Source: Halorientalis persicus (GTDB taxonomy: Archaea > Halobacteriota > Halobacteria > Halobacteriales > Haloarculaceae). From it: 37,221 nt of DNA. The notes beneath the pieces were generated by a model. It saw nothing but the letters and a program-made list of their open reading frames with translations, searched no databases and was not told the origin of the DNA. The stretch covers positions 1 to 37,221 of the forward strand of contig NZ_FOCX01000031.1 of the NCBI RefSeq assembly GCF_900110215.1. The letters run 5' to 3'. A program made the translations under genes and the position numbers. Below are positions 1-8,326 of the stretch, in pieces. The first letter of the stretch is position 1; each line of letters starts with the position of its first letter.

Positions 1-294
1 TGCCCGTTTGAACGCCTTACACAGCGTCGAAGGCGCGGGAAACTCCCCGCGTTGAAGGTTCAATACCGCTCGAACACGCTCCATCTCTTCGGCCCAGTCG
101 AGGACTTCCTTGTATTCTGCACTCATATGTTCGCGCAGATAGAGCAAGACTGCGTGCTTCCAGCCGGCAAACCCGTTGCCGGCTGGATCACTCAGTTCCA
201 TCAGCGCAGCGTCAGTAAGCTTTTGAGCGAGTGAAGCCACTTGCCTCACGAAGCGGAAGAGGGTGTTGGGCATAACATTACTCTCCCGCTTCAT
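1..294 (-). CDS. IS5-like transposase, N-terminal part, cut by window edge
   Basis: The minus strand reads an open frame that runs off the left edge. The start is at 294, or at an internal ATG at 273. The residues (NTLFRFVRQVASLAQK, then GFAGWKHAVLLYLREHM, then PSTLCKAFKRA) match my memory of the N-terminal helical region of haloarchaeal IS5-family transposases, which precedes the DDE catalytic core. The catalytic residues lie outside the window. Its right end abuts the remains of the helicase gene, whose open frame begins near 395 without a start codon, so this insertion probably removed the start of that gene. Family call is from pattern recognition only. Confidence 0.6.
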   Translation of the reverse strand, partial: MKRESNVMPNTLFRFVRQVASLAQKLTDAALMELSDPAGNGFAGWKHAVLLYLREHMSAEYKEVLDWAEEMERVRAVLNLQRGEFPAPSTLCKAFKRA

Positions 295-394
295 ACCCGT
301 GATTCTAACGACCTATCCCGGCGCCGTCTGTGGATTCAATTGAGCCGTGAGAAATCAAATTGATGACCCACTCGATTTATACTCGGTTGGATGA

Positions 395-681
395 GCCATC
401 TCAGTATTATACAGCAGTGGACAGATTGTACATAAAGTAGGGAAAATTCACCTGACGGAACGGCACCGGCCTTTATATCGGCCCGGTGAGAGTTTTTCGG
501 ATATGGTCTCATGGCGGTTGCTGCAGGAATTTGGTGATGAGCTGGGTGTCCCCAATGAGGAGATGCTACGGGTCAATATTTTGGCTGATGGTGGCTATCT
601 CGTTCAGAACGCACCCCCATTTCTGAACTTTGAAATCCCGGACGGGTTCGGCAGTCGACGGACATGGCTCAAAGAATATCC
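395..681 (+). pseudogene. UPF1-like helicase gene, 5' fragment
   Basis: An open frame runs from just after a stop at 392-394 to the IS66 insertion; the first ATG is at 503. Removing the IS and one copy of the target duplication joins this frame exactly to the frame that runs into the helicase from 2236, so the two were one gene. The upstream codons before 503 also read like protein (IVHKVGKIHLTERHRPLYRP) but have no start codon, so the original 5' end seems lost, probably to the IS5-like insertion on the left. No known domain is visible in this part. Confidence 0.65.
674..681 (+). repeat. Target-site duplication, left copy (GAATATCC)
   Basis: GAATATCC occurs here and at 2228-2235, directly outside the inverted ends of the IS66 element. 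Eight bases is the usual IS66 duplication length. Confidence 0.85.
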
Positions 682-2227
682 GTACGTGTTTACCCCGAGA
701 CCGATTCCGTCAGTCTCTCGTAGGGGCGGCCCAATTGGTGTCGTAGATTGATGCGCCAGGCGAGTATTCACGTTTCTGAGGGATGGTCTCCAGGCCGGAG
801 ACCATCCCGTCTCGCCTGTCTATGACTTCTTCGGAGCCTACCAAGGAAGAAATCCTTGAACGTCTGGCTGCGCTTGAGGAAGAAAACGAGAAGCTCCGTG
901 AAGAGAACAAGCGGCTGAGAGCCAGGCTCCGGTGGTACGAGGGACCGCATTCGCCACCGAGCAAGGAACAAGCCGATGAAGAAGAGTCGTCCTCGTCCGG
1001 CGGGGACGAGGACGACGAACAACCACGTACTGACGGTGGCACGCCCGGCCGAAAATCCGGACATGACCCGGAATGGCGCGACGCTCCTGATCCAGACGAA
1101 GAAATCGAGGTCACCTGCGACTGCTGTCCAGAGTGCGGTGAACGGTTCGACGAGTCGGCGGGCGTCAGCCCCCGACTCGTCGAGGAACTCCCTGATCCAC
1201 AGCCACCGGAGGTCACACAGTACAACCGCCACTACTACGAGTGCCACTCCTGTGGTGCTGAGACTGTCGCCTCACACCCCGACTGCCCCGATGAGGGGCA
1301 GTTCGGGGTGAACGTCGTCGCACAGGCAGCACTCTCTCGGTACGATCACCGTCTTCCCTACCGGAAGATCGGCGACCGTTTCGAGCAACTCCACGGACTG
1401 GAGTTGTCGGGCGCGGCCGCGTGGCACGCGACCGAGCGCGCTGCGCGCGCCGGTCGCTGTGGGTACGAGCAGATCCGCCGCCAGATCCAGCAAGCCGACG
1501 TTGTCCACGTTGACGAGACTGGCATCAAACGCGACGGCGAACAGGCGTGGATCTGGACATTCACCACCGAAAACCACACGCTGTACGCGGTCAGGGAGAG
1601 TAGAGGGAGTGATGTTCCCGCAGAAGTCCTCGGCGAGGACTTCGCGGGAACGGTGGTCTGTGATGGCTGGACGGCGTATCCGGCCTTCAGCAGCAACCTC
1701 CAGCGGTGTTGGGCACATATTCTCCGTGAGGCTGAAGACGCCGCCGAGAAGCAGGCGGAAGGCGAACCGATCTATCGTGCTCTCACACAGCTGTACGTCG
1801 CTCTCCAGACTCGGCTGGAGAGCGACTTGACCGTGCGTGAGCGAGCAGAACTCCAGCGTGTAGCGCGGAGAGAGCTTGAATCGCTGATAGAGCGGTCAGT
1901 TCCCGACGGACCAGTGGCAACACTACTCGGCAAGATCGAAGGAGGTCTCGACCACTGGCTCACCTTCGTCGGTGAGCCAGCGGTCTCTCCGACGAACAAC
2001 GCCGCCGAAAATGCGCTTCGTGAGCCGGTGGTTCTCCGGAAACTCATCGGAACGCTCCGCAACGACCGCGGCATGTTCGTGCATGAGACGCTGCTGTCCC
2101 TGCTGGCGACCTGCCGCCAGCAGGGACGCAATCCCTACGAAGAGTTCAAGCGAATCGCTCGAAACAACGAGATGATTTCACGAGCTCAGGCTGTACCCGC
2201 TGTTGCGTCCTCGAGGTAAACACGTAC
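682..2227 (+). mobile_element. IS66-family insertion sequence, complete (1546 bp)
   Basis: The left end GTACGTGTTTACC (682-694) is the inverse of the right end GGTAAACACGTAC (2215-2227), and 8-bp duplications lie outside both. One transposase gene fills most of the element. A short inverted repeat, GGTCTCC then GGAGACC, at 785-803 lies in the leader just before the transposase ATG. The clean ends and intact duplications suggest a fairly recent insertion. It interrupts a helicase gene in frame-preserving positions, so precise excision would restore that frame. Confidence 0.88.
822..2219 (+). CDS. IS66-family transposase
   Basis: I chose ATG 822 (MTSSEPTKEEILERL) over the upstream ATG at 783, which lies within the leader inverted repeat; the product is 465 aa. 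The N terminus is a leucine-rich coiled coil (about residues 6-37). An acidic linker follows, then a zinc-ribbon-like Cys pattern (CDCCPECG and YECHSCG). The DDE residues of the family are visible in VHVDETG, VVCDGWTAY and NNAAENALR. The protein should cut and paste the element bounded by the 13-bp inverted ends. The stop overlaps the right inverted end. All expected parts are present, so it looks functional. Confidence 0.9.
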   Translation: MTSSEPTKEEILERLAALEEENEKLREENKRLRARLRWYEGPHSPPSKEQADEEESSSSGGDEDDEQPRTDGGTPGRKSGHDPEWRDAPDPDEEIEVTCDCCPECGERFDESAGVSPRLVEELPDPQPPEVTQYNRHYYECHSCGAETVASHPDCPDEGQFGVNVVAQAALSRYDHRLPYRKIGDRFEQLHGLELSGAAAWHATERAARAGRCGYEQIRRQIQQADVVHVDETGIKRDGEQAWIWTFTTENHTLYAVRESRGSDVPAEVLGEDFAGTVVCDGWTAYPAFSSNLQRCWAHILREAEDAAEKQAEGEPIYRALTQLYVALQTRLESDLTVRERAELQRVARRELESLIERSVPDGPVATLLGKIEGGLDHWLTFVGEPAVSPTNNAAENALREPVVLRKLIGTLRNDRGMFVHETLLSLLATCRQQGRNPYEEFKRIARNNEMISRAQAVPAVASSR

Positions 2228-2235
2228 GAATATCC
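2228..2235 (+). repeat. Target-site duplication, right copy (GAATATCC)
   Basis: Second copy of the 8-bp duplication made by insertion of the IS66 element; the helicase reading frame continues from here. Confidence 0.85.
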
Positions 2236-4576
2236 TACTAAGGGAATTACATTCTGCAAAGAGCAATATGGGTCTGAGGCAGCTGTTGCAGCCACACTTC
2301 ATTGTGTTGCGAATGAGGTCATCGATTTTACTGGGAGCGATAATGCTACTGGCTTCAGCATCCTCGCATCCCATATCGATTCATTTCTAAAGGAGATTGC
2401 AACACCGTCGATCGAAGCTGAGGTTGAGCGTGTCAGGACGTATTTTGAAAACAGCGAAGGTGACGATTCTGTCTTTGCTCATCTTGACAGTACAGACGGG
2501 CCAGACACGATGCAGTTGAAACGAATTGAAAAAACGCATCATGCTGATGAGTCTCCGTACTACTTCTGCGATAATTGTGGTGAGAATCTTCCACAGCCAT
2601 TCCAGTACCGCTGTGATCAGTGCGGGGCGCGACTCCCTGGGTGGCCGCCACTGGTGCATGCGGAAGGTGAAGAACAAGGGAAGTCACGATGGCGCCAGCA
2701 ATTGAATGTCCGTGTCATCAGTCAAAACAAAGGCGAGCAATTCCTCGTGTTACGGGCGACGAAGTCCCTTCCAGGGTGGGTAGAATCAGGCGGGCGTATC
2801 GGGCATATCACAGAACATGGGTTGCATACCATCGGACGAGTTGTCAATACTGATGACAAGGATATCCAAGTGGACTACGGGAACTCGCCTGCCGCTAGCT
2901 TTGTTGAGGGACAGGAAGTGACAATTTGTAGTTCAGAGTCAAATATAGCGATTACGCAGCAGCTCGGCTTCCTATTCGAAATGCGCCGGGGCTTCAGTGA
3001 CTGGCTGACAGCAAGCAACCCTGACGGGGCGGTTGAGAAACTTGCTGTGAATGCGCCTCAATTATTCGAGACCTTGGATCAATCCAGCCTCAGTAGCGGT
3101 GACTGGGCGACACCAACGGATTGGCAAAGTCTTGATGACTTCGAGCTTGATCCGTCTCAGCAGGAGGTCCTTGCAGAGATTCTTGGTCTTGACGAAGGGG
3201 ATGTCTCGGTCGTTGTTGGCCCACCGGGATCTGGGAAAACGGAAGTGATTGCAAAAGCTGCGGATGAGTTGGCAACAGCCGGTGAGCGCGTCTTGGTCAC
3301 CTCGCATACCAATATCGCGGTCGACAACGTTATTGAGAAACTTGCATCCCAGGATCGGCATCATGTGGTTCGTGCCGGCCGTCCGGAAAAACTCTCGAAG
3401 GGATCTCAGGAGTTGATGCTATCGAAGGTCATGGCCAATAGTGATGATACCCAAGTCACTGAGCTTCTGACAAAGGTTGACGAGTTAAAATCGAGAATCA
3501 GCGATTTGGGGGAAGCAGAGAACCCATCTTCTGCTGAGCTTGACAGTAAGCAATCTCAGTTGGCAGAGGCACGGCGGAATGTACGGGAGCTTCAAGACAA
3601 GGCAGAAGCAGAATCAACCCGCAATGCTGATATCGCTGGTGCAACCATAATCCGTTCCCACCTTGGTGGACTGGCCAGCGTTAATTTTGACACGGTGATT
3701 ATTGATGAGGCGAGTCAGATCACGGTCCCGATGGGCTTGCTGGGAATGGTCAACGCGAAAAAGTGGGTGGTAGTGGGGGATCACAATCAGCTACGACCGG
3801 TTATCAAGACAGCATCTACTTCTGATGGGAGCCCGCCTGCGGACGCCTCATTGTTTGCATTCCTTCGGAACCGCCATACCAGTGAACAATGGTTGGACCA
3901 TCATTATCGTAGCCATGAGGATATCATTGGTTTTGCTCAAGAGCAGGTCTATAATAAACAAATATCCGTCGCAGACAGTTGCCCTCAGGGATTCACACGG
4001 GATCTTAATGACAGATACAAAACAAAGGCTGCGGCAGTCGCAGCTGGGCCACCGGTAACGGTTGTAGATGTTGGTGGCGAACAGGCTTGGCGGAGGCAGT
4101 TCAGCGGAACGGTGAATCCTACAGAAGTAGGTGTTGTCTCTGAGATCGTGAGGACCCTCGTTAATATTGGCGCTGTTGCACCAGATGAAGTCGGTGTTAT
4201 CACACCGTATCGTGGTCAACGAAGTCTTATCGCTGATGAACTCACAGATTTCGGGAGGGTTGAAGTTTCGACTGTTGACGGCTTTCAGGGCCGAGAACGG
4301 GACGTGATTGTATTCAGTGCAGTCAATACAAAACGCGGCGGATTGGAGTTTGCTGGGAATCCAAACCGGTTCAATGTCGCTGCGACACGACCAGAACAGC
4401 GGTTCATCATGGTCGGGAACAGATCAAAGATTCGCTCGAATGCTCCTGGAGGGAGTCACCTCCGAAGATATATCGAATATGCAGGTGAGAATGGCGGTGT
4501 ATTTGACTGGGAGCGTGCTGACTGGGTAGCTGGAATACCATCGGGTCGGATTACGGTCGCAACGACGGAGAAGTAG
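2236..4576 (+). pseudogene. UPF1/Dna2-like SF1 helicase, 3' part of disrupted gene
   Basis: The frame is open from the IS edge; an ATG at 2510 could begin a 688-aa product, so a shortened helicase may still be made. From that ATG: a C4 zinc ribbon (CDNCGENL and CDQCGARL), then the SF1 helicase core. Visible motifs are Walker A GPPGSGKTE, Walker B with DEAS (VIIDEASQIT), motif III GDHNQLRPV, motif IV HHYRSHEDI, motif V STVDGFQGRERD and motif VI NVAATRPEQRF. A helical insert of about 60 residues separates Walker A from Walker B, as in UPF1/Dna2-type enzymes. It would unwind nucleic acid with ATP. Base composition is lower in G+C than neighbouring genes, pointing to transfer. Similar helicases often accompany defence islands, but no partner gene is seen here. 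Confidence 0.82.
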
Positions 4577-4923
4577 AATGAAATAGGGTCTGCTAGGAGT
4601 GTCATTGAATGTGGGAAACCACTACAGAGAAGTGATTGTTCTCACTTATTCTACAGTTTTTGTTGGTGACATCCGCTCAGTAGTGAACGCTGGATGTGAA
4701 TAATGAGCAGGCATAGAACCCCGAATCTTTACGCGGCTACCCCAACGGCTGTTGACGGCGATCGAAATCGGTCGCTGAACGACAACAGAGTGGATCACAT
4801 TAGCTCGGGCATCGCCGACCCAACTCGCTTCGAATATATCCAAGTCGAGAAGACGACGACGCCGGCATAGAACCACAGTCTCGCCGAGGACTCAAGCCTA
4901 TAAAACAGATCCAGGCAGGAACC
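4577..4923. other. Intergenic stretch between helicase and PIN-like gene
   Basis: No convincing gene seen. The 11-mer GGCATAGAACC is repeated directly at 4710-4720 and 4863-4873. The short open frames here do not look like protein. Confidence 0.5.
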
Positions 4924-5967
4924 TCACCCATCGTACGCGTCGACAATTCGGCTATCACGGTCGAGTTGCGCTTCGAGTTTCGGGCTCCGGTTTTCAATGA
5001 CCAGATCCTGGTTTTTCCAGTGGGTGCCGTTTTTACCATTCCAAACCCCATACAGCGTCGCCTTCGGAAGCACGAGGACACCGAAGATGACAGCTGCAAC
5101 GTACAGCAGCTCACACACCGTTTCCCACTGGACAGTGGCCCGCTTCTGAACGTTTGCCGGAAAGGCGACCTTCTGAGCTTTGACGCCCGCATCGTTGGCG
5201 CGTTCGACGAAGCCTGTGTCGTTGCTGAACAGCAGGACTTCCTTCCGGTGTTCGTTCTGGTAGTTGACGTATCCCTGGACGATCTCGCCGTCACCGGTGT
5301 CGCTGTACGCGAAATCAGTCTGTCGTCGTGCCATCAATCGGCGGAACTGATACAGTCCGAGGAACCCCTCACGGTTCTCCCCGGCGGGCTGGTTGTCCAG
5401 ACGCTCGAACTCGTCGCCGAACGCTCGCGTCAGCTCTCGGGTGTCGTAGTGCTTGTAGTGCCAGTCCAGTTCCTCTTTGACGCCCGAAGAGAGGACAAAG
5501 CCGGTCACGGGCGGTCTGCCATTGGATTGGTCGTATTGCTTGGCACCGGGATCAAGGTCCAGAACCGAGGGCATCTGCCAGCCGAAGAGGTTGGTGTCGA
5601 TCCCGGCCATCACAGGATCATGTCCAGCCTCCAGGTCCGGCGTGCCGTGTCGACGGAGAAATTCATAGATCTCGTCTTTGTTGGCGACGTCGAACAGCCC
5701 GCCGGCGATCAGCGTCCGCACATATGTCTGGGGGTCGGGCAAGTCGTCGTAGGCGGCGTCACCGTACTCGCGCTCAACCTCAGCGCGTCGGTCCTCGTAC
5801 TCGTAGCGATCGGCGGTGACGCTCACGGTCGCCTCGGTCGTGTCGTCGAGTCGGATCCGCAGTAGTTCCCCGATTTCGTCCGATGGATGTTCGACCGTGA
5901 TCGTGGTTTGCCCGAGGTCGTACAACCCGTTGAGCAGTAACATCAGGGAGGAGCGTGCCAGTATCAT
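4924..5967 (-). CDS. PIN-like nuclease-domain protein
   Basis: 347 aa. The start ATG overlaps the stop of the upstream CARF-like gene by one base (TAATG), which suggests translational coupling. The C-terminal two thirds has a PIN-like order of acidic residues: AGIDTNLF with Asp124, then SGVKEEL near 165, then LLFSNDTGFVERANDAGV with Asp250. In PIN RNases these form the metal site that cuts RNA. The N-terminal 110 residues are not recognised. A hydrophobic run near 287-309 (ELLYVAAVIFGVLVLP) may be buried or membrane-facing. I infer an RNase effector controlled by the CARF-like partner; exact family unknown. The hydrophobic segment is unusual for a soluble PIN enzyme. Confidence 0.55.
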   Translation of the reverse strand: MILARSSLMLLLNGLYDLGQTTITVEHPSDEIGELLRIRLDDTTEATVSVTADRYEYEDRRAEVEREYGDAAYDDLPDPQTYVRTLIAGGLFDVANKDEIYEFLRRHGTPDLEAGHDPVMAGIDTNLFGWQMPSVLDLDPGAKQYDQSNGRPPVTGFVLSSGVKEELDWHYKHYDTRELTRAFGDEFERLDNQPAGENREGFLGLYQFRRLMARRQTDFAYSDTGDGEIVQGYVNYQNEHRKEVLLFSNDTGFVERANDAGVKAQKVAFPANVQKRATVQWETVCELLYVAAVIFGVLVLPKATLYGVWNGKNGTHWKNQDLVIENRSPKLEAQLDRDSRIVDAYDG

Positions 5968-6467
5968 TAGAAGACCTCCGTGAAGTCGACGAGGTCTACA
6001 CCGGGCCTGGGAATCTCGGGATAGACTCGATTGTAGTAGTCGCTGGAGTGGAGATGCAGGTAATATACGTGGTCGGCGCCGAATTGAATGCCGGCCTGGA
6101 AGGCGATCGCGGACATGAACTTCCGACCGGGTGTCACGTCGATTGCGACCGTTGCACCGTCATCGTGAGCATCATTGACCGCATGTCGGTGGTAGTCGAC
6201 GATCGCTTCAAACTCGCGTTCGGAGTCGATCGTGATGCGGTCGATGTCGGGTTCTTCACCCGCGTGTGCGGCGACGATCTCTCCCGCCAACTCGGCCGCT
6301 CGCGCACTGCTCTCGCGGACGGTGGGATTGTCCAAGATCCGGACGACATCGGGGACGTACCCAGCTCCGGTGCAGGCCGCCGTCAGTGGGTTCACGACGG
6401 CTTCGATCGTCGGACTCGCGGTCGTTATCCAGTAGTTGGGAGTACCGTCTGAGTCTGATGATGACAT
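5967..6467 (-). CDS. Stand-alone CARF-like (Rossmann) sensor protein
   Basis: 166 aa, nearly all one Rossmann-like domain. The motif AIDVTPGRKFMSAIAFQAG (from about 108) matches the CARF signature D-[hydrophobic]-T-x-G-x-K-x-M-S that lines the nucleotide pocket of Csm6/Csx1-type proteins. The first strand YWITTASP (12-19) also fits. CARF domains bind cyclic oligoadenylates or related signals made by CRISPR polymerases; neither a CRISPR array nor a Cas10-like cyclase is seen in this window, so the ligand source is unknown. The gene overlaps the PIN-like gene by one base, so the usual CARF-nuclease fusion is probably present here as two chains. A different Rossmann protein remains possible. Confidence 0.6.
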   Translation of the reverse strand: MSSSDSDGTPNYWITTASPTIEAVVNPLTAACTGAGYVPDVVRILDNPTVRESSARAAELAGEIVAAHAGEEPDIDRITIDSEREFEAIVDYHRHAVNDAHDDGATVAIDVTPGRKFMSAIAFQAGIQFGADHVYYLHLHSSDYYNRVYPEIPRPGVDLVDFTEVF

Positions 6468-6537
6468 TGGTAGGAATGAGGACTACGCCGAGTAGTTGGG
6501 CTATGTTCAGCGCTCTGTCAGAAGAGTCTTCGCTCGG

Positions 6538-8319
6538 TTACGGATCGTGTGCAGCTTCGATCTGAGCGATAGCCCACATGGCGCGGGACCGAACGTCTTC
6601 GTCGTCGTCCGTCTCGCTGACCGTTTCCAATTTCGACAGTGCCGTGTCGTCGCCGAGGTGACCGAGCGCCCAGCACGCGTTTTTCCGGACGACTGGGTGG
6701 TCATCGTCAAGCAACGTGCGAAATCGCGGAGCGAGCGAGGCCACTTTGGTCGGGAAGTCCTCGGCGACGCGAGCGAGCGCCGCACTCGCGTTGATCCGCG
6801 TGTACGTGTCGTCGACGGTCAGCAACGAACCGATGTCGTCGGTGTATGGTTCGACGACATCGGCGTGGACCGTGGCGACGTCACCAATCAGTCCGACGGC
6901 GTTGTTTCTGAGCTTGCGATTGTCGGCATCGAACAGGCCTGCGACATCGTCGACGGTGTCGAGTCCGGTGGCCGGGTGTTCACCGACGATGCGCCCGAGT
7001 GCTGCGGTCGCGTTCAACCGGACGGGATCCGGGTGCGTGGCGTCGGCGATCACATCACCGAGCGCACCGGCCGCCGGTTCGACTGCTTCCGGAAACTCCT
7101 GGGTAACACAGGAGAGTGCATACACTGCATAGGGCAACCCGTCGGCCTGGTCTTCGATGACGGTTGCGAGCGCGGGGACAGCGTCGACGGCGTCGGCCGG
7201 ATCACCGTCTGCGATCGCGGCGATACATCGGACGGCCTCGCGTTGAACCGTGTCGTCGGCCGCACCGAGATACCCCCTGATCTCGTCGGCCAGTTGTGCG
7301 ATGTCAGCAGGGTCGGTGTCGCCGATCGCTTGGAGCGTTCCGAGTGCATCGGCTGGCGTGGCGAGATCGTCACGCTGTAACAGTGACCGGAGGATCGGAA
7401 TCGCTGGCGTGCAGTCCTCGGGGCGGTCCTCTGCCAGAATGTGCAACGCTCTGAGCGCGTCTTGCCGGGAGTCTTCGTTTTGATTGTCCAGCAGCGTGAG
7501 GACCGCTGAGACAGTGACTGCGTCGGGTTTCGCCTCGGCAAGTCGCCGGAGCGCGGTCGCGCGTTCGGTTGGCGTCTCGGCGGCCGCAGTGAACGCCTCT
7601 GCCGGTGGGTCGACAGTCGACAACTGCTCGACGGCGTCGACGCGCACTGAGAACGGCTCTGCAAGCGGCGAAGTTGGGTAACACCGAATCGCCGGTGCAG
7701 CAGCTGGGCGCTCGACCGTCCGTTCGATCACCGATATGTCGGCCAACAGGTAGGTGCGCTCCGAACCCTCATCATCGTACCTGAGTTCGAACGCCGGCGC
7801 GTCAGCATACTCGTCGATGAACTCCGCGAGATCGGCGGCGTCGACCGGGATGATGCCGGCACTTGTCGGATACCCACCGTCAGCGACTGGCTCACGAACC
7901 CAGGGGAGGTCCGGATGAATTTCGCCGCGTTCGACTGCTGGGACGAACTCCCAGGCGTGGTAGTGGTCCCACTCGACAACGTCACCCAGGTCAAGGTCGT
8001 CGACGACGACGTATTCGTCGGCATCGGGATGCAGGTCGGCGATGAGCGACAAGCGCTCACGACGCGTCGGGAATCGTTCGTAGTATCCATCGGGCTGTTT
8101 GCCGCCGAGCCACTCATCCCAGTTGTCAGCGTGCCGACCGACGACGTCGACCACGCCGGGGATCGCCGCTTCCTCGGCCAGGTTCTGATTCCCGATCGCG
8201 TACACCATGTGGTCGGTCTCGTGGGCGAGATGCCGGACCCACTCCAGCGGCACGGCCTCGTGTCGCGGGTGCGGGTTCACGTCGACGGTCCAGTCGCGAT
8301 CGAAGGCGAACACGTGCAT
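6538..8319 (-). CDS. HAD-like domain fused to HEAT repeats
   Basis: 593 aa. The first 130 residues look like a HAD hydrolase: FAFDRDWTVD holds the DxD nucleophile motif, YAIGNQNL fits the second motif, and the basic RRERLSLI stretch before YVVVDDLDL gives the later Lys/Arg and Asp-Asp motifs. A linker with no clear family follows (about 130-250). Residues 255-590 are repeated helical pairs of HEAT/PBS-lyase type, each with alanine-rich helices (for example TVQREAVRCIAAIADGDP and RLNATAALGRIVGEHP). HEAT arrays bind proteins or nucleic acids. The gene starts 7 bases after the vWA gene stops, so they are one operon with the CARF and PIN-like genes. The HAD part may process a phosphate on nucleotide or RNA; substrate unknown. 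Confidence 0.68.
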   Translation of the reverse strand: MHVFAFDRDWTVDVNPHPRHEAVPLEWVRHLAHETDHMVYAIGNQNLAEEAAIPGVVDVVGRHADNWDEWLGGKQPDGYYERFPTRRERLSLIADLHPDADEYVVVDDLDLGDVVEWDHYHAWEFVPAVERGEIHPDLPWVREPVADGGYPTSAGIIPVDAADLAEFIDEYADAPAFELRYDDEGSERTYLLADISVIERTVERPAAAPAIRCYPTSPLAEPFSVRVDAVEQLSTVDPPAEAFTAAAETPTERATALRRLAEAKPDAVTVSAVLTLLDNQNEDSRQDALRALHILAEDRPEDCTPAIPILRSLLQRDDLATPADALGTLQAIGDTDPADIAQLADEIRGYLGAADDTVQREAVRCIAAIADGDPADAVDAVPALATVIEDQADGLPYAVYALSCVTQEFPEAVEPAAGALGDVIADATHPDPVRLNATAALGRIVGEHPATGLDTVDDVAGLFDADNRKLRNNAVGLIGDVATVHADVVEPYTDDIGSLLTVDDTYTRINASAALARVAEDFPTKVASLAPRFRTLLDDDHPVVRKNACWALGHLGDDTALSKLETVSETDDDEDVRSRAMWAIAQIEAAHDP

Positions 8320-8326
8320 CGGTGAA

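Noticed and set aside
4966-5865. 299-aa plus-strand frame opposite the PIN-like gene
   Set aside because: Shadow of the minus-strand gene, which has the operon context, coupling to the CARF gene and conserved motifs.
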